Source: Christensenellaceae bacterium
GTDB lineage: Bacteria; Bacillota; Clostridia; Christensenellales; Aristaeellaceae
Assembly (NCBI GenBank): GCA_020025205.1
Contig: JAHHSO010000001.1
Location: 87,505-151,504 of the forward strand
Reading direction: 5' to 3'
Length of the DNA stretch: 64,000 nucleotides
Position 1 is the first letter of the stretch; the number at the start of each line of letters is the position of its first letter. Positions 14,805 to 23,466 of this stretch are shown here, piece by piece. The translations under genes and the position numbers were made by a program. The notes beneath the pieces were generated by a model. It had not been told where the DNA came from. It did no database searches and saw only the letters and a program-made list of their open reading frames with translations.

Positions 14805-16715
14805 ATGCACGAAAAGAAAAATCCCAACAAGCCGTTGATTGTCTATTATATCATCGCGCTCGTCGTGGTGATGCTGCTCAATGCGCTGCTTTTTCCGCAG
14901 ATTGAACGATACAGTGTCAAACAGGTTGAGTATTCCGAATTCTTGACCATGCTGGATGAAGGTCAGATCAAGGCTGTCCAGATTGAGGATACGCAGATCG
15001 CTTTCACGCCCGTGGAGCAGATTAAAGACGGCAAGGCCACGTATTATACAACCAACCGCGTCACAGCTGACGACAAGATTGTTGAACGACTTCTGGATGC
15101 AGGTGTTCAGTTTGGACAGGTTGTTCCGGAGGAAATGAGCCCCATCATTGAATTCCTGCTCACATGGGTGCTGCCGCTTGTCATCTTCTATGCACTTGGT
15201 TCGTTTATGTTCCGCAAAATGAGCCAGCGCGTTGGAGGAAACTCCATGAGCTTTGGCAAGTCCAATGCCAAAGTCTATGTGGAGGCTCAGACCGGCAAAA
15301 CCTTTGACGATGTTGCAGGCGAGGATGAGGCAAAGGATGCCCTAAAGGAAATTGTTGATTTCCTGCATGACCCGCAGAAGTACCGCGACATCGGTGCCAG
15401 GCTGCCCAAGGGTGCGCTGCTTGTCGGCCCTCCTGGAACAGGCAAAACACTTCTGGCAAAGGCGGTTGCAGGCGAAGCTAAAGTGCCGTTCTTCTCGATT
15501 TCCGGCTCTGAATTCGTTGAGATGTTCGTCGGCATGGGCGCAGCGCGCGTTCGCGATTTGTTCAAGCAGGCCGGTGAGAAAGCGCCCTGCATCGTTTTCA
15601 TTGACGAAATTGATGCTATCGGCAAGCGCCGCGACAACGGCGGCATGGGCGGCAACGATGAGCGCGAGCAGACGCTCAACCAGCTGCTGACAGAAATGGA
15701 TGGCTTTGATGCGGGCAAGGGTGTCGTGATTCTGGCGGCAACCAATAGACCCGAAATTCTGGACAAGGCGCTCCTGCGCCCCGGCCGTTTTGACCGGCGT
15801 ATTCCTGTCGAACTGCCTGATCTGGCGGGACGTGAGGCCATTCTGCGCGTTCATTCCCGCGAGGTTAAGACGGAAGAGAATATCGATTATAAGCAGATTG
15901 CCCGTGCAACGAGCGGATGCTCCGGCGCAGAGTTGGCCAACATCATCAACGAGGCTGCTATCGCCGCTGTTAAGGACAACAGGAAGGCGGTCACTCAGCG
16001 CGATCTTGAAGAAGCGATTGAAACGGTTATTGCAGGCTATCAGCGTAAAAATGCTGTCGTTTCTCCGCGTGACAAGCTGACAGTGTCCTACCATGAAATC
16101 GGTCATGCACTGGTAGCGGCGAAGTTAAAAAATGCGGCACCTGTGCAAAAGATTACCATTATCCCGCGCACGAGCGGCGCATTGGGCTACACCATGCAGG
16201 TGGATGAAGAAGAGCGCCTGCTCATGACACGCGAACAGATTCTGGATAAAATCACCACGTTCTGCGGTGGCCGTGCAGCAGAGGCGCTGATCTTTGGGCG
16301 CATCACCAGCGGTGCCAGCAACGATATCGAGCAGGCGACCAAGCTTGCCCGCGCCATGATTACTCGCCTGGGCATGAGCGACACGTTTGGCATGATGGCG
16401 CTGGAAACGCAGTCCGGCCAGTATCTCTCCGGCGATGCAAACCTCGTCTGTTCTGATCAGACGGCGGCGCGTATTGACGTTGAAGTGAAGCAGATCATCG
16501 CAGAGTGCTATGACCGTGCGGCTCAGATTTTGGCCGACAACAAGGAAAAGCTGCATGAATTGGCCAAGGTGCTTCTTGAAAAAGAAACGATTACTGGCAT
16601 TGAGTTTATGGCTATCCTTGCGCCGAATCAGCTCCCATCCTCTACAGAGGAAAGTGCTGAAATGAGCAATACAGAAAAACCGGCTGACGATCATGGTGTC
16701 CCAGCTGTCCAGTAA
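14805..16715 (+). CDS. ftsH: ATP-dependent membrane zinc metalloprotease FtsH
   Basis: The 636-residue product has two membrane segments (about 11-30 and 114-137) flanking an outer domain, then the AAA+ domain with GPPGTGKT (208-215), IVFIDEIDAIG (Walker B) and the second region of homology ending in LRPGRFDRRI. The M41 protease site is HEIGH (430-434; the usual FtsH form is HEAGH, but HExxH is intact) with a third ligand likely in GASNDIEQAT. It degrades misassembled membrane and regulatory proteins. The ATG at 14805 follows AAAGGA; an in-frame ATG at 14781 adds 8 residues and has a poorer site. Confidence 0.96.
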   Translation: MHEKKNPNKPLIVYYIIALVVVMLLNALLFPQIERYSVKQVEYSEFLTMLDEGQIKAVQIEDTQIAFTPVEQIKDGKATYYTTNRVTADDKIVERLLDAGVQFGQVVPEEMSPIIEFLLTWVLPLVIFYALGSFMFRKMSQRVGGNSMSFGKSNAKVYVEAQTGKTFDDVAGEDEAKDALKEIVDFLHDPQKYRDIGARLPKGALLVGPPGTGKTLLAKAVAGEAKVPFFSISGSEFVEMFVGMGAARVRDLFKQAGEKAPCIVFIDEIDAIGKRRDNGGMGGNDEREQTLNQLLTEMDGFDAGKGVVILAATNRPEILDKALLRPGRFDRRIPVELPDLAGREAILRVHSREVKTEENIDYKQIARATSGCSGAELANIINEAAIAAVKDNRKAVTQRDLEEAIETVIAGYQRKNAVVSPRDKLTVSYHEIGHALVAAKLKNAAPVQKITIIPRTSGALGYTMQVDEEERLLMTREQILDKITTFCGGRAAEALIFGRITSGASNDIEQATKLARAMITRLGMSDTFGMMALETQSGQYLSGDANLVCSDQTAARIDVEVKQIIAECYDRAAQILADNKEKLHELAKVLLEKETITGIEFMAILAPNQLPSSTEESAEMSNTEKPADDHGVPAVQ

Positions 16716-16725
16716 AATTGAACGG

Positions 16726-16773
16726 AAAAGAGCCTGTGATTCGCTCCAGAATGGGGCGGCATAGGCTCTTTTT
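16726..16773 (+). terminator. Intrinsic terminator after ftsH
   Basis: AAAAGAGCCT (16726-16735) pairs with AGGCTCTTTT (16763-16772) around a long loop that can fold further. It lies upstream of the DUF1294 gene. Confidence 0.72.
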
Positions 16774-16791
16774 GCACAGAGGAGAATTCAG

Positions 16792-17046
16792 ATGGTCATT
16801 ATTTTAGCGTATACGGCAATCAATATCTATGCGTTTTGCCTGTATGGCATAGATAAACGGCGCGCCGTTCGCGGAGCGTGGCGCATTCCGGAAAAAAGAC
16901 TCCTGAGGGTTACATGGGGAATGGGCGGCGTTGGTGCTGTAATGGGAATGCATGTGTTTCATCATAAAACGCTGCATAAACAGTTTGCCATCGGTGCGCC
17001 CTGTGCAGCCATTTTGCAGCTTGCATTGTTAATGATGATAGCTTAA
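16792..17046 (+). CDS. DUF1294 small membrane protein
   Basis: An 84-residue protein with three hydrophobic segments (about 1-18, 37-54, 64-83). NIYAFCLYGIDKRRA and RIPEKRLLRVTWGMGGVGAVMGMHVFHHKT are the DUF1294 signature (YxxxxxDKxxA, then RxPExxLhhhxxxGG and HKT). Function is unknown; in some bacteria the domain is fused to a cold-shock domain, which is not the case here. AGGAG precedes the ATG. Confidence 0.88.
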   Translation: MVIILAYTAINIYAFCLYGIDKRRAVRGAWRIPEKRLLRVTWGMGGVGAVMGMHVFHHKTLHKQFAIGAPCAAILQLALLMMIA

Positions 17047-17168
17047 AATTATCGCAAATGAAAAAGACGACAAATTTCTTGAAGGGAAGTTGATCGCCGG
17101 AACATCCTCTCTGGCACTGTTTCCATAGATTACCTCTGCCGCAATCCGCAGGAGCCACCCGCCGCATC

Positions 17169-17197
17169 TTTTCAATGCTTAGCATATGTGATACAAT
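17169..17197 (+). promoter_or_regulatory. Extended -10 promoter for the HAD/lipoprotein operon
   Basis: TTTTCA (17169-17174), 17-bp spacer, TACAAT (17192-17197) preceded by TGA, 56 bases upstream of the HAD gene start. Confidence 0.6.
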
Positions 17198-17252
17198 GTA
17201 GACAGAATTCGGCCGCACACAGGCGGCCCTGATATTAGGAGAGAATGAAATC

Positions 17253-17957
17253 ATGAAGTATGACGTGCTTTTGTGCGATGCTGATAATACGCTGTTTGAC
17301 TTTGAAAAGGCAGAGGAGAATGCCTTTGAAGCGGCCTGCTGCCAGATGGGTATTGAACCGACAGCCGAATTGCTCAAGGTGTATTCTGAAATCAATTCCG
17401 CTTTGTGGCGTCTGCTTGAAAAGGGTGGAATTACGCAGAGCGTTCTGCGTGTGCGTCGGTTTGAAGAATTTCTTGCAGCGATTGACCGGACGGATGTTGA
17501 CGCGCAGAAGATGGCGACGGCATTTACAGATTCTCTGGGCGAGCAGAGTGTGCCGATTTCCGGCGCAGTAGAAGCGGTCAAGCGCTGGAGCCAAAAGATT
17601 CCGGTTGTCATCGTGACCAACGGCATTGCAAAGGTGCAGCATGGGCGCATGGACAGAAGCAAAATGAAGCCCTATATAGCCGGCATGGTCATCAGCGAGG
17701 AGATTGGCAAGGCTAAGCCAGATCCTGCAATGCTGGAGATGGGCATGAAAATCGTGAATGTCACAGACAGGAGCCGCGCACTGATGCTGGGAGACTCACT
17801 GTCCAGCGATATCATGGCGGCGAAGAATGCACAGGTGGATGCCTGCTGGTACAATCCAAAGGGCATAAAGAACGAAAAGGGGATTCCCGTGCGTTATGAG
17901 ATTCAGAAACTTGATGAAGTGGACGCGATTCTTGCAGGAGAGGAAGAGAAACGGTGA
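17253..17957 (+). CDS. HAD-superfamily hydrolase, YjjG/YfnB type (pyrimidine 5'-nucleotidase-like)
   Basis: The 234-residue product has HAD motif I (CDADNTLFDF, Asp9 and Asp11), motif II (VTNG), the motif III lysine near GKAKPDP and motif IV (LGDSLSSDIMAA). The cap between motifs I and II is of the helical type. Length and sequence fit the YjjG/YfnB group, whose E. coli member is a nucleotidase acting on dTMP, dUMP and related nucleotides. The stop overlaps the next start (GTGA), an unexpected coupling of a cytosolic phosphatase with a cell-wall lipoprotein. Confidence 0.9.
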   Translation: MKYDVLLCDADNTLFDFEKAEENAFEAACCQMGIEPTAELLKVYSEINSALWRLLEKGGITQSVLRVRRFEEFLAAIDRTDVDAQKMATAFTDSLGEQSVPISGAVEAVKRWSQKIPVVIVTNGIAKVQHGRMDRSKMKPYIAGMVISEEIGKAKPDPAMLEMGMKIVNVTDRSRALMLGDSLSSDIMAAKNAQVDACWYNPKGIKNEKGIPVRYEIQKLDEVDAILAGEEEKR

Positions 17958-20944
17958 AAAAAAGAGCGCTTTTCATGTTGATGCTGGCGGGGCTTTCTGC
18001 GACATTGACGGGCTGCTTCATTCAGCCGGACCCGACGCTCGACCCGCTGGAAATCAACGAAGGCACAATGCCATTTGGTACAATGCAGGCGCTGCCGACG
18101 CCAACGCCCAGCCCTGTTCCTCAGGCAACACCTTCCCCAACGCCGGATACATGGCAGCAGAGTGACCAGAGCACATGGGAGGAGTGGGCACAGCTGCCTA
18201 CGGCTACCCCGCGCCGAGCTGCTACCGCAGCACCCGGAACAGAAAGCTGGAATACGTCCACGGAGGATTACAACGCGGGCTATCCTGTCCTGCGCATGGG
18301 CTCCACCGGCAGCGATGTCAGCGACCTTCAGGCACGCCTGATCGAGCTGGGATATTATACGGGCGCGATTGACGGCAAGTATGCTTCCGGCACGCAGAGC
18401 GCTGTGAGCGAATTCCAACAGAAGAACGGTTTGCCGGCGGACGGCATCGCTGGACGTCAGACGCAGGACATGCTCTATTCCAGCGCGGCGCAGCCCAAGA
18501 CGGTCAGCGCATCGGCCAGCCAGGAAAGCTACATTCTGCTCAAGCAGGGAACATCGGGCTTGGAAGTGCGCAAGCTCCAAGGCCGTTTGGCAGAGCTGGG
18601 CTACTATGCGGGCGGCGTAGACGGCATTTACGGATCTACAACCGTAACGGCAGTAAAAGCATTCCAGCGTGCCAATGGTTTGTCCGGCGATGGACAGGCG
18701 GGAGAGCAGACCCAGAAGAAACTCTATTCTGCGACGGCTAAGTATGCCTCCCGCCCTGTGACAACGGCAGACCCTGAGCAAGTCAGAACGCTGAGCCTTG
18801 GCATGACCGGCAACGATGTTTATGCACTTCAGGAGCGCCTGATTGAGCTGCGTTATCTCAGCGGCGTGGCGGATGGTGTGTTCGGCACGGAGACACAGAA
18901 CGCGCTCATGGCATTCCAACAGAACAATGGGCTGACTTCTGACGGAACGGCCGGCAGTTCGACGCTTAAAAAGTTGAGCGGAAACAGCCGCCCGGCTTCC
19001 GGCGCGACACCCGCTCCAGCCAATCCGTCCGTTCTGCGCGAAGGAGACAGCGGAGAGAATGTGTATATCCTTCAGGCGCGCCTGTTTGAGCTGGGGTATT
19101 ATTCCGGGCGAATTGACGGCCGATTTGGCACCGAGACAACCACGGCAGTGAAGGCGTTCCAGGCCGCAAATGGGTTGGGAGCAGACGGTATTGCCGGAAA
19201 AGGCACTCTGGGCAAATTGGAAAGCAACAATGCTGCAGCGGCGCCCAGTACACAGCAAAATCAGCCGCCGATCGTTGAACCGCCTGTTCAGCAGCCCAAT
19301 GATGCCCCGCCTGCGCAGCTGTCCACGCTTCGCAGAGGCGATAAGAACGATGAAGTGCGCGTTATGCAGCTCTATTTGCAGGATCTGGGGTATCTGTCTA
19401 CAACGCCGGACGGTCATTTTGGTGATGGGACGGAACGGGCTGTTAAGCTTTTCCAGGAGGCCAATGGCTTGACGGCGGACGGCATCGCGGGTAAGGGGAC
19501 GTTGTCTATTCTATACAGCGGTGATGCTGTCCAGTATGGCGAACACTTTGGAGGGGGAAGCCAGCAGGGCGAACAACAGGGCGGTGCAGCCCCTGCGCGT
19601 ACACCTAAGCCCGACATGGAAACGGTCATTCAGTGGGAAAGCGAAGGAGAAAACGTGCGGCAGTATCAGCAGCGGCTGGTAGAGCTGGGTTATCTTCAGA
19701 AAAAGTATGTCACAGGAAAATTCAATCAGAAGACCGTGGAAGCGACAAAGGCTTTCCAGACAATGAATGATCTCAAGGTGGACGGCGCAGCTGGGCCGCA
19801 GTCCCTCAAGCTGATTTATTCGGACGACGCGCTGAATGCTGACGGCGTGCGCGTCAAAGACCTCAGCAGCACATCGGACACAGTGGTGTCCGATGTGCTG
19901 ACCGCAGGGATGACGGGCGAGCAGGTAAAACAGATGCAAAGCCGTTTGGCTGCGCTGGGCTACCTGTCCGCCTCTTTTGTTACTGGTACATATGACGAGG
20001 CGACACGTCAGGCTGTAATGCGTTTTCAATCGGCCAATGGTCTGACGGCAGACGGCATCGCGGGGAGCGGAACGCAGTCCCGGCTTTATGCATCCGGGGT
20101 AGTGACGGAAAAGAAAGAGCATGTTCGGGAGAGCAATTCGTCCAGACAGAGCGAGGAGTACAGGCTCAACGGCGCATATCAGGCAAGCCTTGGCGCGGGA
20201 GGAATTGCTGCCGGAGATGGAAAGGCACTTTATGGCGCAGATGCCATGCGTGCAGGTGCGTTGACAAGGCATTCCTATCAGGGAAATGAATCGACAGTTT
20301 TGTCCAATGACGTGCCGCGTTTTCTGCACGTGACAAACGGAAAACTGTATTATGTTGCCAGCGATGGCGGTGAGGACTGCGTTATTCGGATGCGTACAGA
20401 TGGTACGGCCAGGGAAGTGCTCTATCGGGCGGGCATCATTCTGCGCTTTGCGCTGCATAATGGCACGATGTACATTCTGGATGCCAATGCATCCCTTAAA
20501 GAGCGGACACTTTCGGGCGAAGAAAATACGCTGATGAATGGTGTCAGCGACTTTACACTGGATGTGCAGGGCAATGCGCTTTTGTGCGTGACACAGGAAG
20601 GCGTGATTTCCTTTGGCATTGATACAGCCAAGACGACAAAACTTTACACGGGAACGGCGGACCAGGTAATGCAGTGCGGCAGGGCACTTCTTGTGCGCAC
20701 GGGCGGCAGTCTGGTACGCATCATCGACGGTCAAAATGCAACCATCAGACGGGACGGCGCATCTCAGATGTTGGTTTATGGGGACAGCATCATTCAGCTG
20801 ACATCCAGCGGCGTTTTTTCCTGCGACATTAACGGCGAAAATACGCATCTTCTCGCACAGGAGGAGTTTGAATCGGCAGCAATTGCTGACGGGGTTCTGT
20901 ATCTGGGAGGACGGAGCGGATATACCCGGAAGGTGGAACTTTAA
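17954..20944 (+). CDS. Large lipoprotein with seven peptidoglycan-binding repeats and a C-terminal propeller-like region
   Basis: The 996-residue product begins with a lipoprotein signal, MKKRALFMLMLAGLSATLTGC, Cys21 being the lipidation site, then a Pro/Thr-rich spacer. Seven PG_binding_1 repeats start near residues 110, 193, 277, 358, 456, 555 and 646, each with the pattern G-x-x-V-x-x-L-Q-x-R-L-x-x-L-G-Y ... A-V-x-x-F-Q ... NGL-x-x-DG-x-AG-x-x-T. Linkers are Pro/Ala/Gln-rich. Residues from about 740 resemble DUF5050-like beta-propeller strands (YYVASDGGEDCVIRMRTDG). No catalytic domain is visible, so it is probably a cell-wall scaffold. The start is GTG, overlapping the HAD stop. Confidence 0.9.
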   Translation: MKKRALFMLMLAGLSATLTGCFIQPDPTLDPLEINEGTMPFGTMQALPTPTPSPVPQATPSPTPDTWQQSDQSTWEEWAQLPTATPRRAATAAPGTESWNTSTEDYNAGYPVLRMGSTGSDVSDLQARLIELGYYTGAIDGKYASGTQSAVSEFQQKNGLPADGIAGRQTQDMLYSSAAQPKTVSASASQESYILLKQGTSGLEVRKLQGRLAELGYYAGGVDGIYGSTTVTAVKAFQRANGLSGDGQAGEQTQKKLYSATAKYASRPVTTADPEQVRTLSLGMTGNDVYALQERLIELRYLSGVADGVFGTETQNALMAFQQNNGLTSDGTAGSSTLKKLSGNSRPASGATPAPANPSVLREGDSGENVYILQARLFELGYYSGRIDGRFGTETTTAVKAFQAANGLGADGIAGKGTLGKLESNNAAAAPSTQQNQPPIVEPPVQQPNDAPPAQLSTLRRGDKNDEVRVMQLYLQDLGYLSTTPDGHFGDGTERAVKLFQEANGLTADGIAGKGTLSILYSGDAVQYGEHFGGGSQQGEQQGGAAPARTPKPDMETVIQWESEGENVRQYQQRLVELGYLQKKYVTGKFNQKTVEATKAFQTMNDLKVDGAAGPQSLKLIYSDDALNADGVRVKDLSSTSDTVVSDVLTAGMTGEQVKQMQSRLAALGYLSASFVTGTYDEATRQAVMRFQSANGLTADGIAGSGTQSRLYASGVVTEKKEHVRESNSSRQSEEYRLNGAYQASLGAGGIAAGDGKALYGADAMRAGALTRHSYQGNESTVLSNDVPRFLHVTNGKLYYVASDGGEDCVIRMRTDGTAREVLYRAGIILRFALHNGTMYILDANASLKERTLSGEENTLMNGVSDFTLDVQGNALLCVTQEGVISFGIDTAKTTKLYTGTADQVMQCGRALLVRTGGSLVRIIDGQNATIRRDGASQMLVYGDSIIQLTSSGVFSCDINGENTHLLAQEEFESAAIADGVLYLGGRSGYTRKVEL

Positions 20945-21423
20945 AGGCTGAAAGCCTCATCAAGCGCGTGCAGATAGGCAGCACATTCCGGGTCTGTGAG
21001 CAAAGTGTCGTAAGCCTGGCGTGCTGCCTGTAAAAAAGCGGGGTCAAGGGCTTCCAGATTGAAATCACAGAGCGGACAGACGGCATGAGCGCGGGGGTCA
21101 AGCGTTACGCGGGGCTGAGCATCAAAACGGAGAAACAGCGGAAACAGACGGCAGGCCAAAGGGCGCGCTTCGCGAGGACAGGCGCCCTGGCAGACAAAGA
21201 GGCTGACTTGCCTGCCGGCCAGCTCAAACTGGGCGGGAAGAATCTGCCCGAAAGAGCAGGAAAGATAGAATGCCTCTTCTCCGGGAAAGAGCAGCATGCC
21301 AGTTTGATCATCGCCTGCGCAGCAGGCACCGCCGCACAGGCGGCCGCAGTCAGACTTGAGCGGCGTGAGGGACTGGAGAAGATCGCGCGCGGTGCGCACG
21401 GCAGATGAAAGCATAGATTCCAT
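20941..21423 (-). CDS. Cysteine-rich protein, YkgJ-like metal-cluster type, function unknown
   Basis: The 160-residue product has ten cysteines in clusters: SDCGRLCGGACCAG (25-38), SCSFG, VCQGACP, LACRLFP and AVCPLCDF. The layout resembles YkgJ-family putative zinc- or iron-chelating proteins, but I cannot name a subfamily. There is no signal peptide, so it is probably cytoplasmic and binds metal or an Fe-S cluster. The ATG at 21423 follows AGGAGG at 6 bases. It converges on the lipoprotein gene and overlaps its 3' end by 4 bases. Confidence 0.75.
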   Translation of the reverse strand: MESMLSSAVRTARDLLQSLTPLKSDCGRLCGGACCAGDDQTGMLLFPGEEAFYLSCSFGQILPAQFELAGRQVSLFVCQGACPREARPLACRLFPLFLRFDAQPRVTLDPRAHAVCPLCDFNLEALDPAFLQAARQAYDTLLTDPECAAYLHALDEAFSL

Positions 21424-21512
21424 GACAAACCTCCTGATAAGATACCTCCATCATACAGGAGAAAGCTGTTTTATGCAAGGAAAAAACGGAGCCGGGCGTG
21501 TCATTTTTCCCC

Positions 21513-21541
21513 TTGTAAAGATGGGTAAAAAACAGTATAAT
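21513..21541 (+). promoter_or_regulatory. Promoter for the methylase-trmD operon
   Basis: TTGTAA (21513-21518), 17-bp spacer, perfect TATAAT (21536-21541), 66 bases upstream of the methylase start. Confidence 0.78.
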
Positions 21542-21607
21542 ATTAAATTAGGGGGTATCTTTTTGCGCAAAAGCGCAGACGACCCACATATACTACGGAG
21601 GGACAAC

Positions 21608-22876
21608 ATGTCTTGCACATATATTTGCTGCACAGTCGAGAAACCTATGAACGGGGAGAGCGAAGGCACGCTCATCCAGAAGCGCGTGCCGGAAAGCGCT
21701 AAGGCGCTTCTTTCTCGTTTTGGCGGACAGGTGCAGACAATCTATCTGGACCCGCCCTTTAACACCGGCAGACATTTTGATATGAAGGTGCGCGTGGGCG
21801 AAGAAGGATACCGCAAGGGATCGCCGTCCATGCAGCTGCCTGCGTATGATGATCGCTGGCCCAGCAAAGAGGCGTATCTGGGCATGATGCGGGAAACGCT
21901 GGAACTTTCCCGCGCGCTGCTCAAAAAGGAAGGCACCATCTTCCTGCATATTGACAGCCATATGTATGCCCATCTGCGACTTTTGATGGACGATGTTTTT
22001 GGAGAAAACAACTTCCTCAATGAGATCATCTGGAGCTATCAGTCCGGCGGGCGCGCACGCAGTTATTTCCCGCGCAAGCACGACATCATTCTCTTTTATG
22101 CCAAGAGCCGCTCTTATTTTTTCAACCTCAAAGCAGTGCCCGTTGCCAGAAACGAAACGCGCAGCAATCACATGCGCCGGGCCATCGATGAGAATGGACG
22201 GAGTTATCGGGCGATCATGTCCGGCGGCAAGGAATACCGCTACTATGACGATGATCCGACGTATCCCGGCGATGTTTGGGACGATATCAGCCACCTGCAG
22301 CAGAAAGATCCACAGCGCACGGGCTATGAAACGCAGAAGCCTTTGAAACTTCTGGATCGCATTGTCAAATGCGCGACGCAGGAAGGGGATCTGGTTTGCG
22401 ATTTGTTTGTGGGAAGCGGTACGACAGCTGTTGCAGCTGCGCAGCTTGGACGACGGTTTTTAGGCGTTGATCAAAGTCCGCTTTCGATCAGCGTGACGGC
22501 AAAGCGTCTGATTCAGCAGCCGGATGGCCAGCCCCAGAAGATTGGGTTTGATGTGGAAGCACCATGCGGACCGGATGACTGCAGCGTAGAAGTGGATGTT
22601 TATCCAGCGATCAGCTCGTATACGGTGCGCCTGATTCAGTTTGAAAGCGAGGCAACGCGCGCAGCAGGTTTTTCCGGGCTGGATGCGGTCGATCAGTGGT
22701 CGGCAGGCTTTGTGCAGGGGGAGGTATATCGCGCCTGCGTGTCAAGCGTGCGCAGCGCGGCAACACCGGCCATTCAGACTACGCTGGAAATGCCCGTTTG
22801 TGCGGGCGAGCCCTGCGTGCGGATTGTGGATATATGGGGCAACAGACGCTTTTATTTGCCCCAAAGGAGATATTGA
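21608..22876 (+). CDS. Solitary DNA (adenine or cytosine-N4) methyltransferase, beta class, no restriction partner
   Basis: The 422-residue product has motif IV DPPFN at 48-52 and motif I at the other end (DLFVGSGTTAVAA, 265-277). That IV-before-I order is the beta class, seen in type III Mod-like enzymes and orphan methylases. The target-recognition part lies between. The last 100 or so residues (YPAISSYTVRLIQFESEATR onward) form an extra domain I do not recognise. The ATG at 21608 has GGAGGG at 6 bases. No restriction gene is nearby. It is followed after 2 bases by the unknown gene and trmD, unusual company for a methylase. Confidence 0.88.
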   Translation: MSCTYICCTVEKPMNGESEGTLIQKRVPESAKALLSRFGGQVQTIYLDPPFNTGRHFDMKVRVGEEGYRKGSPSMQLPAYDDRWPSKEAYLGMMRETLELSRALLKKEGTIFLHIDSHMYAHLRLLMDDVFGENNFLNEIIWSYQSGGRARSYFPRKHDIILFYAKSRSYFFNLKAVPVARNETRSNHMRRAIDENGRSYRAIMSGGKEYRYYDDDPTYPGDVWDDISHLQQKDPQRTGYETQKPLKLLDRIVKCATQEGDLVCDLFVGSGTTAVAAAQLGRRFLGVDQSPLSISVTAKRLIQQPDGQPQKIGFDVEAPCGPDDCSVEVDVYPAISSYTVRLIQFESEATRAAGFSGLDAVDQWSAGFVQGEVYRACVSSVRSAATPAIQTTLEMPVCAGEPCVRIVDIWGNRRFYLPQRRY

Positions 22877-22878
22877 GG

Positions 22879-23466
22879 ATGAATAACGGATACGTGGTCT
22901 ATTTGCTCAGAATTCTGGCTGTGCAGGGGGCACTGGTGTCCGTGTACACCGATCAGGAAGATCCGGAAGGGTTCTCTGCGGGCTTTGTGGAAGCGGTGGA
23001 TGGGCAGCATGTGCTCATGTGCGATTTGACGCCTTGGGGACAGATCGACGGCTGGAGGGTGCGCCGCAATCAGGACATCATTCAAATCCTTTCCGGCGAG
23101 GAATACGAACAGCGTTTGATGATGCTGATGGCGCATTATAAGCAGGGGCGCCAGAGCTTTTTCTCGGATGTGCCTGCTGAAGACACGGATCTTTTGCTCA
23201 GCGTGCTGCTTGAATGCAAGGAGCGAAATGAAATTATCTCCGTCATCATTGGCGAGGATATGGTGACTGGCCGTGTGATGGAAGCAAATGGTCTGCGGCT
23301 GAAAATAAAAACGATGGATTTCTTTGGCCGGGAAGCTGAAGAAGAAATCATCAACCTGCATGAAATTGAGATTGTTGAAATCGGCACGCAGGAAGAAAAA
23401 ATGTATGGTATTTTGGAAGAGATGGAGCGTCAGAAAATGACGCTTTTGTCGCCGGAGGAAACATGA
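22879..23466 (+). CDS. Unknown protein with two similar small beta-barrel halves, coupled to trmD
   Basis: No named family recognised. In the 195-residue product, residues 17-70 (ALVSVYTDQ... DIIQI) and 117-168 (EIISVIIGEDMVTGRV... IEIVEI) share a layout: a short beta-hairpin, a G-x-V turn, L-M/K-D, a polar loop and a final alternating hydrophobic strand. This suggests duplicated Sm- or SH3-like barrels joined by a helical linker. The ATG follows AAGGAGATATTGAGG. The stop overlaps the trmD start (ATGA). In most Firmicutes this position holds rimM, also a two-barrel protein, but RimM motifs are absent. Confidence 0.72.
   Translation: MNNGYVVYLLRILAVQGALVSVYTDQEDPEGFSAGFVEAVDGQHVLMCDLTPWGQIDGWRVRRNQDIIQILSGEEYEQRLMMLMAHYKQGRQSFFSDVPAEDTDLLLSVLLECKERNEIISVIIGEDMVTGRVMEANGLRLKIKTMDFFGREAEEEIINLHEIEIVEIGTQEEKMYGILEEMERQKMTLLSPEET

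Noticed and set aside
17903..19417. 504-codon minus-strand frame opposite the peptidoglycan-binding lipoprotein
   Set aside because: Repetitive antisense image of the seven plus-strand repeats.
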